From: Typhlomys cinereus
Lineage: Eukaryota > Chordata > Mammalia > Rodentia > Platacanthomyidae
DNA: 64,000 bases
Assembly (NCBI GenBank): GCA_023101885.1
Contig: JALPQD010000225.1
Span: 558,001-622,000, forward strand
Direction of reading: 5' to 3'
The position numbers and the translations under genes were made by a program. Below are positions 46,601 to 58,235 of this stretch, piece after piece. Within the stretch, counting starts at the first letter, position 1, and every line of letters starts with the position of its first letter. The notes beneath the pieces are model-generated. The model was not told where the DNA came from, did not search any database, and saw only the letters and a list, made by a program, of their open reading frames with translations.

Positions 46601-47937
46601 ATAGAAAACCCTAAACCATGCTCAGAACTCTGACAACATAAAGCGTGAAGCAGAATCACCTCATTTGCTGTTTATTATCTGTCTTTATAATTCTGTTTAC
46701 CATCATTTGCATAAATGAATAGCTAAACTGGATAGTATATCCTGTTTTGGAGAAAAAAAAGATCCTTAACACATGTAGATACACTGGGGGAAAAACTAGT
46801 AGGTCACCCTTTCAGTTAGTGCAAAGAAATCAAAAACTTCGTGGTATTCAAAACCTTCCACAAATGAGAATGAAATCTACCCGTCCATAGCTGTTTTTGC
46901 TTTATTGAACTTGGCTCAAGTCATTTGTCATAGCTGTATATTGATGAACAGATTCTAATATTCTTTTTCTAGCTATCCATAAGCAAGCCCAAACCAAGTA
47001 TCCCACATTATGACATGAAGCACTTGGTTAAATTGAAAAACTCTCTTCTGCCATTCAAAGTGTCAAAGAATAAATCTTTCTAATGTGAGGATATAGAATT
47101 TTTCATTAAAAAATCTTCCATTAAAAAACAACAGACACTTAAGTTACTTGAGTTTTAAAGATAAACATTTGTCTTGGCCCATTTTAAAACTATGTACTTT
47201 CTTAACCTTGGAATATTTGCTACAATTGCCTTTCTTATAGAATAGAGGGACAATTAATAACTCTATTGAAAGAGGCCTGAAGTAATATGGCAGCCAAACA
47301 GCTGAGCCAAACATGTGGTGGCTGGGAGCAATCAGTCAGCCTCATGAAGGTTTTTTTTTTTTTTAAATCCATTTGTTTTTACCAGGCAGACACAATACTG
47401 CTGTGGCTTTGTGGCCCTGAGCCTTTCCATACCCATATTCTGGTCTCACATGCAGTGAATCCAGCATTGCCTGGGAGCAGCCTTCTGTCAGTTTGAAGGC
47501 ACCTTGTGTGTTCTTAAGAACAAGGGAAAATAAGGGTGAGTGGCAGGTGAGTGGGGATGAGCTGCTTGAACCTGGACAAGTCCTTGGTAGTTTGGTGGTT
47601 GCCAACTTGGTCAGGGCAATGGTGGGAAGAAAGAGCATTTTGAGTACACGTTGGATGACTCCCTTCAACCCTGAAGCCTTAGCTTCCATTTTGACTGCTA
47701 TTCTTTGTGTGTTCTGAGGGCTGACCAATCTCTCATGCATCCAATTGTTCTGTACAGTATTGTTCTGAAGAGAAAAGCTCTAATTTTCTTTGTTTTCTCA
47801 GTCCAAATCTGACTTTCATTAGTTCATTGCATCCTGTTATACCCACTCATTGTTAAGAACTGCGTGCCTTACTTGATACTAGGGAATCAAGGTGGAGACC
47901 GATTTGTTTCCTTTACTTTGAAACTTAGTCCTGAACT
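46601..47937. other. Unique sequence
   Basis: No named repeat or exon; a T run lies at 47350-47364. Confidence 0.4.
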
Positions 47938-48151
47938 CAAGAGATGGCTCAGGGTTTAAGCCACTGCCTTGCAAGTAGAAAGATCTGAGTTTGGATCCCA
48001 GATCTCGTGTAAGTACATCAGAGCAAAAGGGTGGCACCCTGAGTTTTAAGCCCTGGAAGGCAGAGTCTGGGAAATCCCAGAGCAAAGCAAAAAAGAGGTA
48101 TAATCAGTACAAGCAATACTGTTGGGTCTCCATAAGGACACACAGTACTGT

Positions 48152-48203
<52 letters not shown>

Positions 48204-48280
48204 CACACACACGCAAATATACACATGAACACTCATACATGCATACAAGCACACATACATGCAGAAAAAAAAGAAAAAGA
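47938..48280 (+). mobile_element. B2-like SINE (older subtype) with (CA)n
   Basis: 'caagagatggctcagggttt', 'gatctgagtttggatcccag', 'ggcagagtctgggaaatccc' and 'ggtctccataaggacacac', then a CA tract (48154-48212), follow the family order. Confidence 0.9.
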
Positions 48281-48404
48281 AACTCAGTCCTATCATTTGT
48301 ACAACCACTATCAGCCACATAAGAATAAAATACCAAGGACAGTGGTTACACTGACATGTAATAAGGTAATCCCAGAACTTTAGAATGAGATGGCCAAGTT
48401 CAAC

Positions 48405-48535
48405 ATCCAGCTCTTTGACTAACTGTGTAACCTTAGTTAATAATCCAAGTTATGTGTGTCTCCATTTTCTAAATTGGAAAATGGGAGAATAACCTTCTTG
48501 AATCACACAAATGTTCTAAAGATTGCCTGGCAATA
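48405..48535 (+). mobile_element. MIR SINE
   Basis: 'ctctttgactaactgtgtaaccttagtta', 'gtctccattttctaaattgg' and 'aaaatgggagaataac' match the MIR core order. Ancient, shared among mammals. Confidence 0.75.
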
Positions 48536-49552
48536 GGTTTGAAAACAGGCCTTAACCCCATCCTTCTCGGCATCTCATGCCTCCCGCCTCTCCTTGTGCT
48601 AGTACAGTGGAAAGTGGGGCTTCTCTGCAGCTGTCTACACTCACTCTCTGCCTTAATGTCTACCCATGCCAGCCTGGTCCTGCCTGCACCATCCACCCCC
48701 CCCCCATCCCCAGGGACCTCTGCTGCTGAGATCCGCAGTGTACTGTGGGGTCAGATCCAGCCAGCAGCAGTCTTAGTCAACATTCTGGAGGTTGTAAGAG
48801 GATTCTCTGGACCTTTTCCCCTGGTGAAGCACCTACTGGCGACGGTGCATTGGGTGGCCTCAGGATCTTCCCCTCTTCATTAGGCTTGTATTAATCTTCA
48901 GCTGGATCCTCCTTTCCTGTCTTATCTCTACTGGAAACAGGCTCCAACTTGGGTCCCTCTTTTTCTGTCTGTTGCCTCCTTCTTCTCTTTTCCCTTTCAG
49001 GAAAATTATTTCATTCTTAAGGGTTAAAGTCTTATCCATATGCGACTATATGACCATATGCCGGACATCTCAGTTATCCAGTTAACATCCCTGTTCGCAT
49101 GATTTACAACAGCTTCCATCAAAAAGTAAAGCCTCTGTTCCTCCCTCCCGCAGCTCTCCACCCTTGTTCTCCCCGCCTTCTTCCTCTTTGGGGGAAATAA
49201 CAGCCCCGTATACCTAGTCAGTCCTTCAACCCAGAAACAGACACACCCCTTGTTTCCTCCTCCTTCTGACTTCCTTGTCATGCTCTTTGTGCTCAGAGTG
49301 GGGTTCACCTGACTCGCACAGCTAAGCCTGCCGGTGCTGGTGGTGTATAGACTGTGCATGTTTGATGCTGTCATCTGGCCACACCAGTTGCTAAATATTA
49401 GTTGACCATTATTCCCAGTCATAACTGTTTCGGTCCATCTCCATTTCAGTACTCCGTCATTCAGGCCAATATTACCTGATGTGATTTAAGTTATTATTGC
49501 TTTTTAAACTGATTTGCTACATGTTTGCATATTACACAAAGTAACTTTCACA
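48536..49552. other. Unique sequence, nothing assignable
   Basis: Moderately GC-rich. A C run lies at 48698-48705. No recognised exon. Confidence 0.4.
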
Positions 49553-49685
49553 CTGTAAGGCTGGACAATAAGGAAAGGACCTATACCTATGTATAGAAGG
49601 TTCAGGCAAGAAGGAAAGTTCAAGGCCAGCCTACACTACATAGAAGACCCTGTTTACAGAAACAAAATCCACAACTAAAGAAAGA
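49553..49685 (+). mobile_element. B1 SINE fragment, plus orientation
   Basis: 'ggttcaggcaagaaggaaagttcaaggccagcctacactacatagaagaccctgttt' (49600-49656) is the B1 right part with an A-rich tail. Confidence 0.85.
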
Positions 49686-49904
49686 CTGTTGCCTTGCGTG
49701 TAACTCACCAACTTAAGGCTGAGAGGTGGGATTCCTTTAAAGGTGCAATCCTGCATAAGAAATATGCTTAACAGATTTCATACTCAAACAAAGGATTGTA
49801 CCATTTCACTATTACCAGTTCAGAATACTATGTGCATCCTAGGCTTGTTTCTCAATGTGGCAATGTTCAGAAGTAGGGGCTTTTAAGAAGCAATTAATTT
49901 GTAT

Positions 49905-50560
49905 ACATATATATATAATGTAAATGTATGCATTTATGTGTATGTGTGTGGTATATGTGTGTATTGAGTTTGTATATGTGTGTGCATGTATATGTATATT
50001 ATGTGTACATGCATGTATATGTGTGTATGTTGTCTGTTGTATGTGTATGAGCCTGTGTGGTATATATGTATGTATGTTGTATGTGTTTTGTGCTGTGCAT
50101 GTGGTGTATTGTTGCTTGTGTGTATGGTGCATACATGTGAATATGTGTTGCATTCATGTGTGGTATATATGTGCAGTACATGTGTTTGAGTGTGTATGAA
50201 CATATATAATGGATATATATGTTGTATGTGTGTATATATTATATATATATAGAGAGAGAGAGTCCTGTATGTGTGTATGTGTGTGGTTTATTTGTGTGGT
50301 GGATGTTCTTGAGTATATGCATGTGTGACTGTGTATGTATGTGTGTATATATGTTGTGTATGTTGTGTAAGTGCATGTGTGCATGTGGTGTATATGTGTA
50401 CATGTGCATGTATATGTCTGTCTGTATGTGTCTCTGTGTTAGGTGTACTTACATTTGTGTACTGTGTTAGTATATGTATAATGTGAGTGTGGGGGATGTA
50501 GGTTTGTGGTAAGTGTATATGGTATATGCACATGAGTATGCAGGGTGTGTACATCTATGT
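49905..50560. repeat. Long TG/TA alternating low-complexity tract
   Basis: About 650 bp in which TGTG, TATG, TGTA and ATGT units dominate, with short non-repeat interruptions and an embedded TATATA-GAGAGA patch near 50245. Alternating purine-pyrimidine throughout. The Cys/Val/Tyr or Thr/His frames in it are repeat translations. Confidence 0.93.
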
Positions 50561-50561
50561 A

Positions 50562-50772
50562 CACATGCCAAGCTTTGAGACAGGACCCTCACTGAACTAG
50601 GAGTCCACCCTTTAGCCTAGGCTGACCCTTGGGAGTCTCCTCTCTCAGCTCCCCAATGCTGTGATGCAAGCATATATAGCTCAGGTTTTTATGTGGGTCC
50701 TCAAGATTCAAACTCAAGTCTTCTTGCTTTCAGAGTAAACACTCCTTCCCTCTGAGCCATCTCTCTGGCCCG
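50562..50772 (-). mobile_element. B3-type SINE, minus orientation
   Basis: 'gagacaggaccctcactgaac', 'agcctaggctgacccttggg', 'ttttatgtgggtcctcaaga' and 'cctctgagccatctctctggcccgg' give the full reversed B3 order, ending in the tRNA-like head. The TG/TA tract lies on its 3' side. Confidence 0.87.
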
Positions 50773-50880
50773 GGATCATAATTTGAGGGATTATGGAAGG
50801 ACAGGTAAAGCTTGGTTAGTATTTAGCTAAAAAGAGCACATCTATGGAAGCACGTTCTTAGAGAGCAGTGTCTTGTTCAT

Positions 50881-50881
<1 letters not shown>

Positions 50882-50938
<57 letters not shown>
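50882..50938. repeat. (CT)n microsatellite
   Basis: About 28 CT units. Confidence 0.98.
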
Positions 50939-50941
<3 letters not shown>

Positions 50942-51140
50942 CTGGCAGCATTAGGCAAGCAACTCTGCTCCACCACATGCTTCCTGCTCCAGACAAGGTG
51001 CTTCGCTCTTCTTGTATACAGACAGAAACAACAGAGACAAGGCACTGTGCGCCCAGGGCTGTGAAACTGTGAGCCAGAATCTTTCAATTCACCTTTAAGT
51101 TGAATTATCAAGTATATTGTCTCCAAAACAAAAAGCCAAC
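50939..51140 (+). mobile_element. MaLR LTR fragment (ORR1/MT-like)
   Basis: 'ccaccacatgcttcctgctcc' and 'gaaactgtgagccagaatc', then 'cacctttaagttgaattatcaagtatattgtc', follow the 3' half of an ORR1/MT LTR. The CT microsatellite occupies the usual pyrimidine-rich position of such LTRs. Confidence 0.65.
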
Positions 51141-52845
51141 AATTAGAGCTTGCTTTTCTATTTTTTCAAAAATAGCATCAGATTAAAATTCTATGACCAA
51201 AAAAAAAAAAAAGAATTGCAAATTAAACCTAGTTCTTAGTAGTCCTTTTTCTGTAGTCTAATAAAATACATTTAATAAAAAATCTCATCTCAAGTCATAA
51301 TTAAGAGACTGAATTATCAAGGATGTTACATGTTGGTGTACAGAATTTTCTAACAAATGGTAGAAACTGAAATAATTTGAGTGAGATGCTCCATCAGCAT
51401 TAGAGCCAAGGCTGCTGGCTATGTCTCCTCCTTCTCTTTCCCCAGCAGCAAGCGACTCTCCCTGAGAACACTTGGTGTGCTTTGTATCTGTGATATGAGT
51501 TTCTTTTTCCTTGAAGAGTGGCGGTGACATCAGAGCAACTACAGAAACAAGTCTCAAGTTCAGTGTTCAATGATACCTTTGCAAAACACTTGAGAAATAT
51601 CTCATTCACTTTGTATAGAGAAAGAAGCTTTTTGATTTTGTTTTTGTTCAACATTGCATCACAGGAACAGTGAAGAATGTGTTCAGTGAGAAGCATGCCT
51701 TCTGTCCTCTTCCAGTCCTCTGGGGTAATCTTGTCAGCACCAGAGACAGACCCAGCTCTTCTTTCCCTCCTTCCCTTATTACCTCTCATCCATTACTTAA
51801 TCTTTTCCTTCTCCTCCTCCATGTCTTCCTTTTTACCTCTCACTTTCTGATGCTTCTATCACTTCTCCCCTTTCCTCTTTTATTGTCTTTCCTCATCATT
51901 GTTGAAGCAAAAGAAACCAAAACAAAGAACAAGAACAAACTACCTCTGTAAAGACCTTGCACTACCCTCGCCCTGGCTGCTTCCCATATGAGAGCACTTC
52001 TCTGGAGTTGTGCCCTTGACTTTTGTACTTACTCGTCTTCCTATGCATCATTTCATCAAGACCTTAACATTTAACCTTGTTTTCTCTGTATCAATCAATA
52101 AACAGACAAGGGATCAAAGAAGAGGAATTGATACTGGCATTTGCCATTATAAGGCTTCTTAAATTTTTCCCACCCCTTCTCACCCGAAATGTACTTACTT
52201 GACTCTGGGTACATAGATATACAAAACAGATATACGAACCAAGCCTTTACTGATACTAAATCAAAAAAATAATTTTAAGTAATTCTCTGGTATACGTGGA
52301 AATTTACCATGCTTAGAGGTGAAAGCAAAAGCAAATTTGTATGCTAATGAGATGAATGTGCTTGTTTATTTTTACATAAAAATTAAATCTTGGTTGAATA
52401 TTTGACACTGCAGGATGTAGAGCATCCTCAGTAATTTTCAGAGTTGACTGATACTTTAATTTTGTAATCATCAGTGCCGAGATCACCACTTCACATAAAT
52501 GCATAATACAAAGTGGCAGAAGGATGCTTAGAGATATTTTGGAAATTATTGTAAATTCCGTTCTAATTCCAAGACAACAATCATTCAATGACTTTTGATG
52601 CAACTCCAGTCAGCAATTCAAACAGCAACTTTTAAGGTCAACATTGCAATCCAATCCAAACCAGTTATTCCAGTTTGATACCTACATGCTAAAGAGTGAC
52701 AGAACTTATTTGAAGTCTTTTTCTATAGTTAAACCATTGTTTCTGAAGAATTTCATGAAGAATACGTCATGTAGACAGTAAAAATACTTCAGTGTTAGGA
52801 ACTGATTTTAGGCTTGATTCTGAGCAAGAAGTTTCAGCACCATTG
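51141..52845. other. Unique sequence, nothing assignable
   Basis: No recognised exon or repeat. 51760-51900 is C/T-rich. Confidence 0.4.
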
Positions 52846-52849
52846 GTTG

Positions 52850-53372
52850 GGGATTGCAAGATGTGACTTTATACAGTTGGGCATGTTGCAGGCTCAAAAC
52901 CAAGGCTGCAGTGAAGCTAGGAGATACAGCATAGCTGAGCAGTGGCAGACTGTCACAGTTCAGCACCGGTGTCAACTTGACTCTTGAGGGTTTGAGCTCT
53001 GGGCACAGGTGTAGAGAGTTGATGGTTGAGTTAAGCCCAGAGCAAACCTGAAGGAGATTGTCTAGCTGCTGGGGAAGACCCACCCATAGTGAGTGGGATT
53101 CGGCCCTGGATAAATCAGAGAGAGCTGGTTGAGAGAGTTGGCATCCTTCTGTATACTTGGCCAGACATGCTGGTCTGGCAAGTAAGGATTGTTCATCTCT
53201 CAGCCGTTATGGTGGCCAGTTCCCTCGGCCCTGGTGTTGGTGCATGCTCTCCTGTCAAGCTGGACTATGAACTGTAACCGGACTGTCATAAGAAAGTAAA
53301 CTCCTTGTTCCCTTTAGCTGTGTGATGGTCATTTATCAGCAACCATGCAGACTGACTGCAACACAGATGCAT
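52850..53372 (+). mobile_element. Diverged interspersed repeat (URR1-like?), plus orientation
   Basis: Fourth family member and the only plus copy. 'ccggtgtcaacttgactcttgagg', 'gagctctgggcacaggtgtag', 'gagcaaacctgaaggagatt', 'gaagacccacccatagtgag', 'cagttccctcggccctggtg' and 'gtcaagctggactatgaact' lie in the order expected from the three minus copies. Confidence 0.65.
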
Positions 53373-54159
53373 CTCACATTCATTACCTGTTTAATTTTGA
53401 ATTTTCTGGGACTATTTCACCTTGATAATGATGCATGTTTGAATTTAAGTGAAAGCACTGAAATTTGGACTTTTGTATGAGTCTAGAGATCTGTGTGAAA
53501 ATTCCAGATTTTTATATGTGAACTAAATCAAAATAAAAAAAAAAATAAGAAAACTAAAACCTAATACCTGTGGACACTAAATCGGGTGTGTTGCTTGCCA
53601 ATTAGCAACTTGTAGTTTTATTCATGCTGAGGACAGTGTGTGCTTAGGTAACCTAGCTGTCAGTATGGTAGAACATGTAACACTGACAAAGAAGCCAGGC
53701 CACTCCCATGGGGCAAGATCAGGAAGTTTTTGGCTTCAGTTCCCAACTGAAGCATGGTGACTTGAGTGTGTCTTGTGAACTATAACAAACGATTTGTAAT
53801 ACTGATGTTCTTTAGTGTTAACCTTATGTAAGTATCTAGAATTTCACTTTTCTTGGTTTATGCGTTCTATGTTTACATATGCAAAGGGGGTAAGGGAACA
53901 GAATGGGGAGTTTTCCACACAGTTTCTATGAAAGGAACAGTTTGGAAAACCAAACCACAAATCTAGATACTCACGAAACTACATTTGTTTTTTAGAAGTA
54001 GAGAAAAAGTACTTTTAGAAGACTGATTAACTGAAAGAAAAATTTGTTTTTTAAGGTGACCAGAGACACAGAGAATATATCCTAGATAATGAATTTTAGG
54101 TTTGTAAGGGTATTTGATTTTTGTTTGTTTGGCTGATTTTTGTTGCTTTAAAGAGAGGC
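53373..54159. other. Unique AT-rich sequence
   Basis: Nothing assignable. Confidence 0.4.
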
Positions 54160-54260
54160 TTTTGTTGTATATCCTAGACGGGATGCAGATTTACAATCTT
54201 CCTGTCTCAGCTTCCAAGTCTGTTATTACAGATGCGTACAACCCAGTGTAGCTTATGACG
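54160..54260 (-). mobile_element. B1 SINE fragment, minus orientation
   Basis: 'ttgttgtatatcctagacggg', 'atcttcctgtctcagcttccaa' and 'ttacagatgcgtacaaccc' form a decayed reversed B1. Confidence 0.65.
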
Positions 54261-54334
54261 CTTTAAACTCTGTCTCCTAATGAGTGGGTAGCATCTGCAG
54301 GTGCAATGATGGAGCACAACTCTATGTCACAGGA

Positions 54335-54490
54335 TTGGACTTTGCCTGGGGCTCTGCCATTCAGCAAATGGATGAACTTTGGCATTTCTTCTTTGAGAAA
54401 AGGCATGATCAGTGCTTAGCTCAGAAGTTACTGTGAAGATTAAAGGGAAAGATCCCTTGAAAGTACCCCAGGTATTACTGTTGTTTATTA
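54335..54490 (+). mobile_element. Probable MIR remnant
   Basis: A weak MIR-like order: 'gactttgcctggggctctgcc', 'atggatgaactttggcatttc', 'cagtgcttagctcagaag'. Highly diverged. Confidence 0.45.
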
Positions 54491-55064
54491 CAAGATTCCA
54501 GATCTAGGTACCTCATAGCTTCCAACCCCCATTATTTCTCATGCCATAGATTTAAGACTGTCATTGTGCTGGACAGAACTGTATTGAACTCTGAGCTTAG
54601 TAAACAAGGTGGCGAGGCCTTAAAAGAACAATCTGGATCCTGGACTCAGCCTTCTTCACTTCCAGCCATGACTGCTTGAGACAAGACCATGGAGGGCTTC
54701 TGTTTCCAGAAGGTCACAGCATGGGATAGTGCTGTGTTTTCATAGCAGCATTTTGGACTTGTTGTCTAAGGGCCTCAATGCAAGTATTTCTTTTATAATA
54801 CCTCATCCAAGCCATACGAATGTGGGAAATGTACCCAAATCCTCTGAGCTTTGAATTCCTGTTGTATGAAATAGAAAACTAAGTTTTCTAACTCACTGTG
54901 GGCTAGAAAACATTGCTTGAGGCAATGTCTATAAATGTTTTTTATAGTCTTGGAATCCAAGTGGTTAGGACTTACTGCTGCCCCTACTGAGCCATTTCCT
55001 TCAGTCTGGCATGAGCCAGAGGAAAGAAATGGAAAGATGACCCAGCACGGCCACTTCTCAGCTG
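54491..55064. other. Unique sequence
   Basis: Nothing assignable. Confidence 0.4.
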
Positions 55065-55065
55065 T

Positions 55066-55235
55066 TCAGTAAACATTTATTGAGCATACATCCTTTCCCA
55101 GCCATTTGTAGGTATCTAGGACGAAACAGAACACACATAAACCTGCTGCACAGCTCTTCGCCTCCTGGAGGCAATGCTCCAGCTGGGCAGGCAAGCGCCA
55201 GTGAGACAGGCGAGCTTGCACTGACGCAGGTGTCT
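55066..55235 (+). mobile_element. L2-like fragment
   Basis: 'cagtaaacatttattgagcatac', 'gtaggtatctaggacgaaac' and 'cctcctggaggcaatgctcc' recall the L2 3' region (typical 'tattgagcacctactatgtgcc'). Ancient. Confidence 0.55.
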
Positions 55236-55890
55236 GCATATATTCTGGAAGTGATGGGGCGACACTGTGGGGGAGGGGAGTTCAGGAAGCCATTCTAATT
55301 GAAACATCATCAAAACATCTCAGCTAGGAGATGCTCTGCAAAGCATGAACTACCTGCCAAGCAAAATCAAATAGCTCTTGATTTTTTTCCTTGGATGTAT
55401 TTTATTTATGGTATATTTAATTGACTCCATGCAAGGGTTGATCACCGTCTAAGGTAGTGTCACTAAGTATATTTTGTAAGATTTTTTAAGATATAGCATT
55501 TGCTAATAGGAATTTACTTGGGTTGTCCCCATATCACAGCATCACTCTGAACCTTAGCATTCACACCCTGGCCTCCCGTGCAGTGTGTGGCTGTTCCTAC
55601 CACTCATCAGGACTGCCACTCGCTTGAGCTTACTGTAACTGTAACTTGAATGGCTGCAGCCAGTCAGAACGTCTTTGTTTACATGAGGGTATTCCAGAAG
55701 GTATGCAGCAGCTTGGTGACCGTAAATTTCATAGGTCATTCCAGAAGGTCCCTGAAAGTTTGGTGAATGTAAATTTCATCTTCACTGAGGTTATTCTTAT
55801 GACTAAACAATTTTCTGTACATTTGGTGTTTTAGATGAATAAAAACATTAGATCACCAGACAAAAAGTGTATTATATAGTTCTATACCCT
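55236..55890. other. Unique sequence
   Basis: Nothing assignable. A direct repeat 'attccagaaggt' occurs at about 55690 and 55738, with similar following bases (gtaaatttcat). Confidence 0.4.
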
Positions 55891-55916
55891 AAAATCTCTT
55901 TTAAACATTTTATTTA

Positions 55917-55957
<41 letters not shown>

Positions 55958-56204
55958 AATCACAGGGCACTGTATGTCCCTATGAAGGACTGCAGGAATC
56001 ATCCTGGATTGCTTCTACCTCCTTCCTGCTGCGCTCTGGGATTTCCCAGGCTCTGCCCATCAAGGCCAGAAATGGAGACTGATGTCATTTCTGCCTGACT
56101 TTTTTTTAATGTGGGATCTGGGATCTGAATTCAGGACCTTCTGCTTACGAGACAGAGTCTTAACCCCTGAGCCATCTTTCCAGCCCCTAAAAATCTCTTT
56201 TAAA
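55891..56204 (-). mobile_element. B2-like SINE (older subtype) with TSD, minus orientation
   Basis: Flanked by exact 15-bp repeats 'aaaatctcttttaaa' (55891-55905, 56190-56204). The (GT)n tract (55919-55955), 'gctctgggatttcccaggctctgc', 'gaattcaggaccttctgc' and 'cttaacccctgagccatctttccagcccc' give a full-length reversed element. Confidence 0.96.
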
Positions 56205-56459
56205 AAGCCTCTGCGATAATAACAAATAACTAAAAAAAAGAATTAAATATCAATTAAATAACTAAACATATTTAATAATTATCAAAAGACCTGTTTACTT
56301 ATGACTGATAATGATTTGAAACAGGGCTAGAAAGCATAATATATACAAATTGTAGAACGTATAATTATTTTAACTGTATTGTGAATTTATATCTTTCATC
56401 TTTTATATAAAAAAGGGGAAACTGTTGCACAATGTCCTACTTTTAGTTTAATAATCAGA

Positions 56460-57650
56460 AGATGGAACATTTATTTCTGAACTCTTTCTTTTAATTGATG
56501 TGGCCTTTTTTTCCTCCAAGGGCCTAATGAGCCATTAAGAATTCTTCATTTTTGTTTCTTCGATTTTCTATTGAGCAATGTTCCTGAGAGGGACAGAATG
56601 AAAAAGGGAAGGAAAAGATTGAGAACTGCCTAGGACGGGCTACAGTTATGGAAATGAGGGGAAATAATTCAAAAGATTTTCATTTTTAGTTCTTATCAGA
56701 GATTCATTGTCCTTAGATATAAAACAGGGCAATGTTCCCATTATGAATTCAATACTATGGTTAGATTAACACATTAAAAACTACTTCAAATGGGATTATT
56801 TTGTCATTTAGATTTCTATGTTTTCCTTATAGGAAAATAGATGCCAATTGGGAAACAAATTAGAGACTTATCTTTATTCCATATAAGGACTGGTAATCTG
56901 AATAGTATTTTATGTGGGGCTCGACTTGTGGTTGAGGGAGTAGTGTTTTAGCCAATGATCTCATGACTAAGGGATATATATTAACTCCTTTTCTATTTAC
57001 ATTCCCTGGCAGGCCATTAATCATTGTTATTGTGGAGATTTTGTTAAGTAATAGTTCTCTTGAGAAATCATGGGTGCTTTTTCGAGGTCACAATCTCCTA
57101 TGAGCTTAAAGAGTGGGCCATAGATCCTCATGTGGTTGAGAGACCACTCTTTACCCATTTTCTTTAGCACGGACTTTATTTGTAACGTTTCTGACAGTCT
57201 TTCTTCACAGAAATTAAGAATGATACATCAATCTTTTGTGAGGAGAATTGATTAGAAGAAACAATCAGCATAATTCTTTAACCATGAAACGCAATATATT
57301 TTGAATACTTGACTGAATTGCAGAATGACAGTCATATGTTCCTTCTCTGCCGCCAGCAGGGCCAAGCCTCGAGTCTCCCGGCAACCACGCTCATGGCATT
57401 TCTTGTCATAATGGAGGTATTTCACTCTTGGCCTTTAGGTTATTATTTCTTTGGCTCTGACATGACAAAAATCCTTCACCTTTGAGATGTTGCTACCTGT
57501 CCACCACTGTCAAGTCATTGCCAGAACAGGAAACTGCTAATTCAGTATTTTGTCATTCCCGCTCCCAACATGTCCCTGGAGGTTTTTAATGACAGCTGTT
57601 TTTAAAACTTGCATCAATTGAACAATGCTTCTGAGTAGAGGATCTCATGT
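56460..57650. other. Possible conserved noncoding region
   Basis: About 1.2 kb free of recognised repeats, with motif-rich unique stretches. 56520-56545 contains 'cctaatgagccattaag' (two homeodomain-type cores). 57245-57275 contains paired TTGATTAG...CAATCAG half-sites. 57350-57362 contains 'gccagcagggcc', a weak CTCF-like core. No open frame suggests coding sequence. Repeat-free unique islands in repeat-dense DNA can be regulatory. Confidence 0.3.
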
Positions 57651-57799
57651 TAGGTTTTACCGAAGTCAGGGGCAGTGTGAACAAAACTCCCACTTCTAAC
57701 ACTGTGGCATGTCACAGGATCTATTTCAGAGACTCTTCAGGGATGGAGGCCAGGCATGGCTTGTGCGAGACAGAGAGACTGAATGTTAGATCCGACTTG

Positions 57800-57960
57800 T
57801 AAGATTAAGGAGCTGCTGAACCTTAGACAGGTGCCTTCATGGCTTTGACTTTGAGCTTTCTCCTGTGAGAAAGTTGCAACCTCACCTGTGTATGAGGATT
57901 GGTTACATTAACATAAGCAAGGAACCCAGTGCATAGGAATCCATTATGAAGACAGTTCTA
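57800..57960 (+). mobile_element. Probable MIR remnant
   Basis: 'gctgaaccttagacaggtgcc', 'gctttctcctgtgagaaagt', 'acctgtgtatgaggattgg' and 'gaacccagtgcatagg' have MIR-core order with considerable drift. Confidence 0.5.
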
Positions 57961-58084
57961 TATCATTCATGTGCACGGAGGGGTTGGAATTTGGATCAGA
58001 CATATGCCACCTGCCTATCTACACAACATTAAACTAACATATGACACCAGTATGAAAATTAAAGGACCTTTTCCTAATTTATAG

Positions 58085-58235
58085 TCCTGGGATGAGCAAC
58101 ATCAACATCACCTGGGAACCCATTAGCCATGAAGAGTCAGAAGCCCAATTCCAGAGTTTCTGAATAAGAATTTGCAGTGTGACCAGACCCTTGGGATGTC
58201 TGTATATGTTCATATGAGAAGCACTGAACTAGATC
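58085..58235 (+). mobile_element. MER5A-like DNA transposon remnant (hAT-Charlie)
   Basis: 'agcaacatcaacatcacctggg' (58093-58114), then 'aattccagagtttctgaataag', 'aatttgcagtgtgaccag' and 'atgagaagcactgaac' match the MER5A landmarks (cagaatcacctgg, ccagagtttctgattcagtagg). Nonautonomous, ancient. Confidence 0.7.

Noticed and set aside
49839..50554. Thr/His- and Cys/Val-rich frames of 60-104 codons
   Set aside because: Caused by the TG/TA alternating tract.
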